NCBI GenBank assembly: GCA_937898885.1
Contig: CALDKD010000116.1
Coordinates: forward strand, 1-40,581
DNA length: 40,581 nucleotides
Direction: 5' to 3'
Source: an uncultured Bacteroidales bacterium
GTDB lineage: Bacteria; Bacteroidota; Bacteroidia; Bacteroidales; Bacteroidaceae
The notes under the pieces were generated by a model that worked only from the letters and a program-made list of their open reading frames with translations, was not told where the DNA came from and did not search any database. Made by a program: the position numbers and the translations under genes. Positions 39,679-40,581 of the stretch are shown piece by piece. How positions within the stretch are numbered: the stretch's first letter is position 1; each line of letters begins with the position of its first letter.

Positions 39679-40581
39679 TTACTCACCAAGGAGCAGCTCA
39701 GTAATCTGGCAGGCTGCCTTTGCAACGCTTGTGCCAGGGCCGAAGATGGCGGCTGCGCCAGCCTTGTACAGGAAGTCGTAATCCTGTGCGGGGATGACAC
39801 CACCGACTACTACCATAATGTCCTCGCGGCCAAGTTTCTTGAGCTCCTCGATAACCTGAGGAACAAGGGTCTTGTGACCAGCTGCAAGTGAGGAGACGCC
39901 CAGAACGTGAACGTCGTTCTCAACAGCCTGACGTGCTGACTCTGCAGGAGTCTGGAACAATGGTCCCATATCCACGTCGAAACCGCAGTCTGCGTAACCT
40001 GTAGCAACAACCTTGGCACCACGGTCGTGACCGTCCTGGCCCATCTTTGCTATCATAATACGTGGCTGACGGCCCTCCTTCTTCGCGAACTTCTCGGTAA
40101 GGGCGCAGGCCTTCTCAAAGTCTGCATCCTTCTTGCTTTCTGATGAATACACGCCTGAAATAGTTCTGATAACTGCTTTATAACGGCCTACGACCTTCTC
40201 GCAGGCATAGGAGATCTCACCCAGGGATGCGCGCACCTTGGCTGCCTCAACCGCAAGCTCCAGCAGGTTGCCCTCGCCGGTCTCAACGCACTTGGTGATG
40301 GCATCAAGAGCCTTCTGTACATCTGCCTCGTTGCGGCCAGCGCGGAGAGCCTTCAGACGCTCAATCTGCTGGTTGCGTACTGCGGTGTTGTCAACCTCAA
40401 GGATGTCGATAGGATCCTCGTGGTCAAGACGGTACTTGTTGGTACCAACGATGGTCTGGATGCCGGAGTCGATGCGGGCCTGTGTGCGGGCTGCAGCCTC
40501 CTCGATACGCATCTTTGGCAGACCGGTCTCGATAGCCTTGGCCATACCGCCCAGCTTCTCAATCTCCTGGATGTGCTCCCA
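39679..40581 (-). CDS. mutB: Methylmalonyl-CoA mutase large subunit, C-terminal part (runs off the window)
   Basis: The reading frame is open to the window edge (40581), so this is the last ~300 residues of a larger protein; the Met at 40545 is internal. The part present holds the end of the TIM-barrel domain (IQTIVGTNKYRLDHEDPIDIL; RLKALRAGRNEADVQKALDA) and the complete cobalamin-binding domain, with PRIMIAKMGQDGHDRGAKVV (His ligand in DGHDRG), VHVLGVSSLAAGHKTLVPQ and VVVGGVIPAQDYDFLYKAGA. The enzyme interconverts succinyl-CoA and methylmalonyl-CoA in the succinate/propionate fermentation route typical of gut Bacteroidales. Small subunit, if any, lies outside. Confidence 0.96.
   Translation of the reverse strand, partial: WEHIQEIEKLGGMAKAIETGLPKMRIEEAAARTQARIDSGIQTIVGTNKYRLDHEDPIDILEVDNTAVRNQQIERLKALRAGRNEADVQKALDAITKCVETGEGNLLELAVEAAKVRASLGEISYACEKVVGRYKAVIRTISGVYSSESKKDADFEKACALTEKFAKKEGRQPRIMIAKMGQDGHDRGAKVVATGYADCGFDVDMGPLFQTPAESARQAVENDVHVLGVSSLAAGHKTLVPQVIEELKKLGREDIMVVVGGVIPAQDYDFLYKAGAAAIFGPGTSVAKAACQITELLLGE

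Overview
The window is ordinary-looking chromosome from a member of the Bacteroidales (Bacteroidota), most likely a gut lineage. Four things point there. Nearly every transcription start I can place carries the Bacteroidetes -7 box TAnnTTTG, sometimes with a -33 TTTG about 19-20 bp upstream, and not a sigma70 -35/-10 pair. Shine-Dalgarno sequences are weak or absent. The genes include Bacteroidales-typical families: an Lnb/DUF4105 protein, a FISUMP-domain protein, an HU-like protein with an extra C-terminal DNA-binding segment, a PorE-like TPR/propeller/OmpA lipoprotein, and a long SecA with a C-terminal zinc motif. The gene neighbourhoods (coaX-OMP-TPR-lptC-ppiD, ilvDBNC, exbB-exbD-exbD, thyA-folA) are also typical of the order. 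I cannot name genus or species.

Layout. 1-3.5 kb (minus): a SlyD-type prolyl isomerase and a fused Lnb-like/alkaline-phosphatase-like membrane protein. 3.5-9.8 kb (plus): coaX, an outer-membrane protein, a TPR protein, lptC and a PpiD/SurA-like chaperone, so mostly envelope biogenesis. 9.8-15.3 kb (minus): the branched-chain amino acid operon ilvD-ilvB-ilvN-ilvC. It is preceded by a consensus promoter, a 23-codon leader peptide rich in Val/Ile/Leu and a terminator/antiterminator pair, i.e. a complete transcription attenuator. 15.3-17.4 kb: the most accessory-looking part, with a 160-bp structured inverted repeat, a secreted FISUMP protein and an HU-like gene whose 5' region carries four tandem 21-bp repeats. 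17.4-21.2 kb (plus): secA and a small unknown protein. 21.3-27.9 kb (plus): a TetR-controlled tripartite RND efflux operon ending in a small PII-like protein. 27.9-30.2 kb (minus): thiL and lpxK, where the lpxK start is built from a degenerate heptanucleotide repeat. 30.3-32.9 kb (plus): tRNA-Ser(GGA) and an ExbB / 4-TM protein / ExbD / ExbD energising module. 33.0-34.3 kb (minus): folA and thyA. 34.4-35.7 kb (plus): an RsmF-like rRNA methyltransferase. 35.8-39.6 kb (minus): topB and a PorE-like OmpA lipoprotein. 39.7 kb to the edge (minus): the C-terminal part of methylmalonyl-CoA mutase.

The observations I value most are the ilv attenuator, the 4 x 21-bp array in the HU-like gene's leader, the Lnb-phosphatase fusion with an internal ex-signal-peptide, the heptamer repeat forming the start of lpxK, the inverted pair of 31-bp REP-like palindromes doubling as convergent terminators, the 160-bp inverted-repeat element, and a palindromic operator overlapping the efflux promoter. 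I found no CRISPR array, complete insertion sequence, prophage or obvious defence system. All family assignments come from reading motifs in the translations; no database search was possible.
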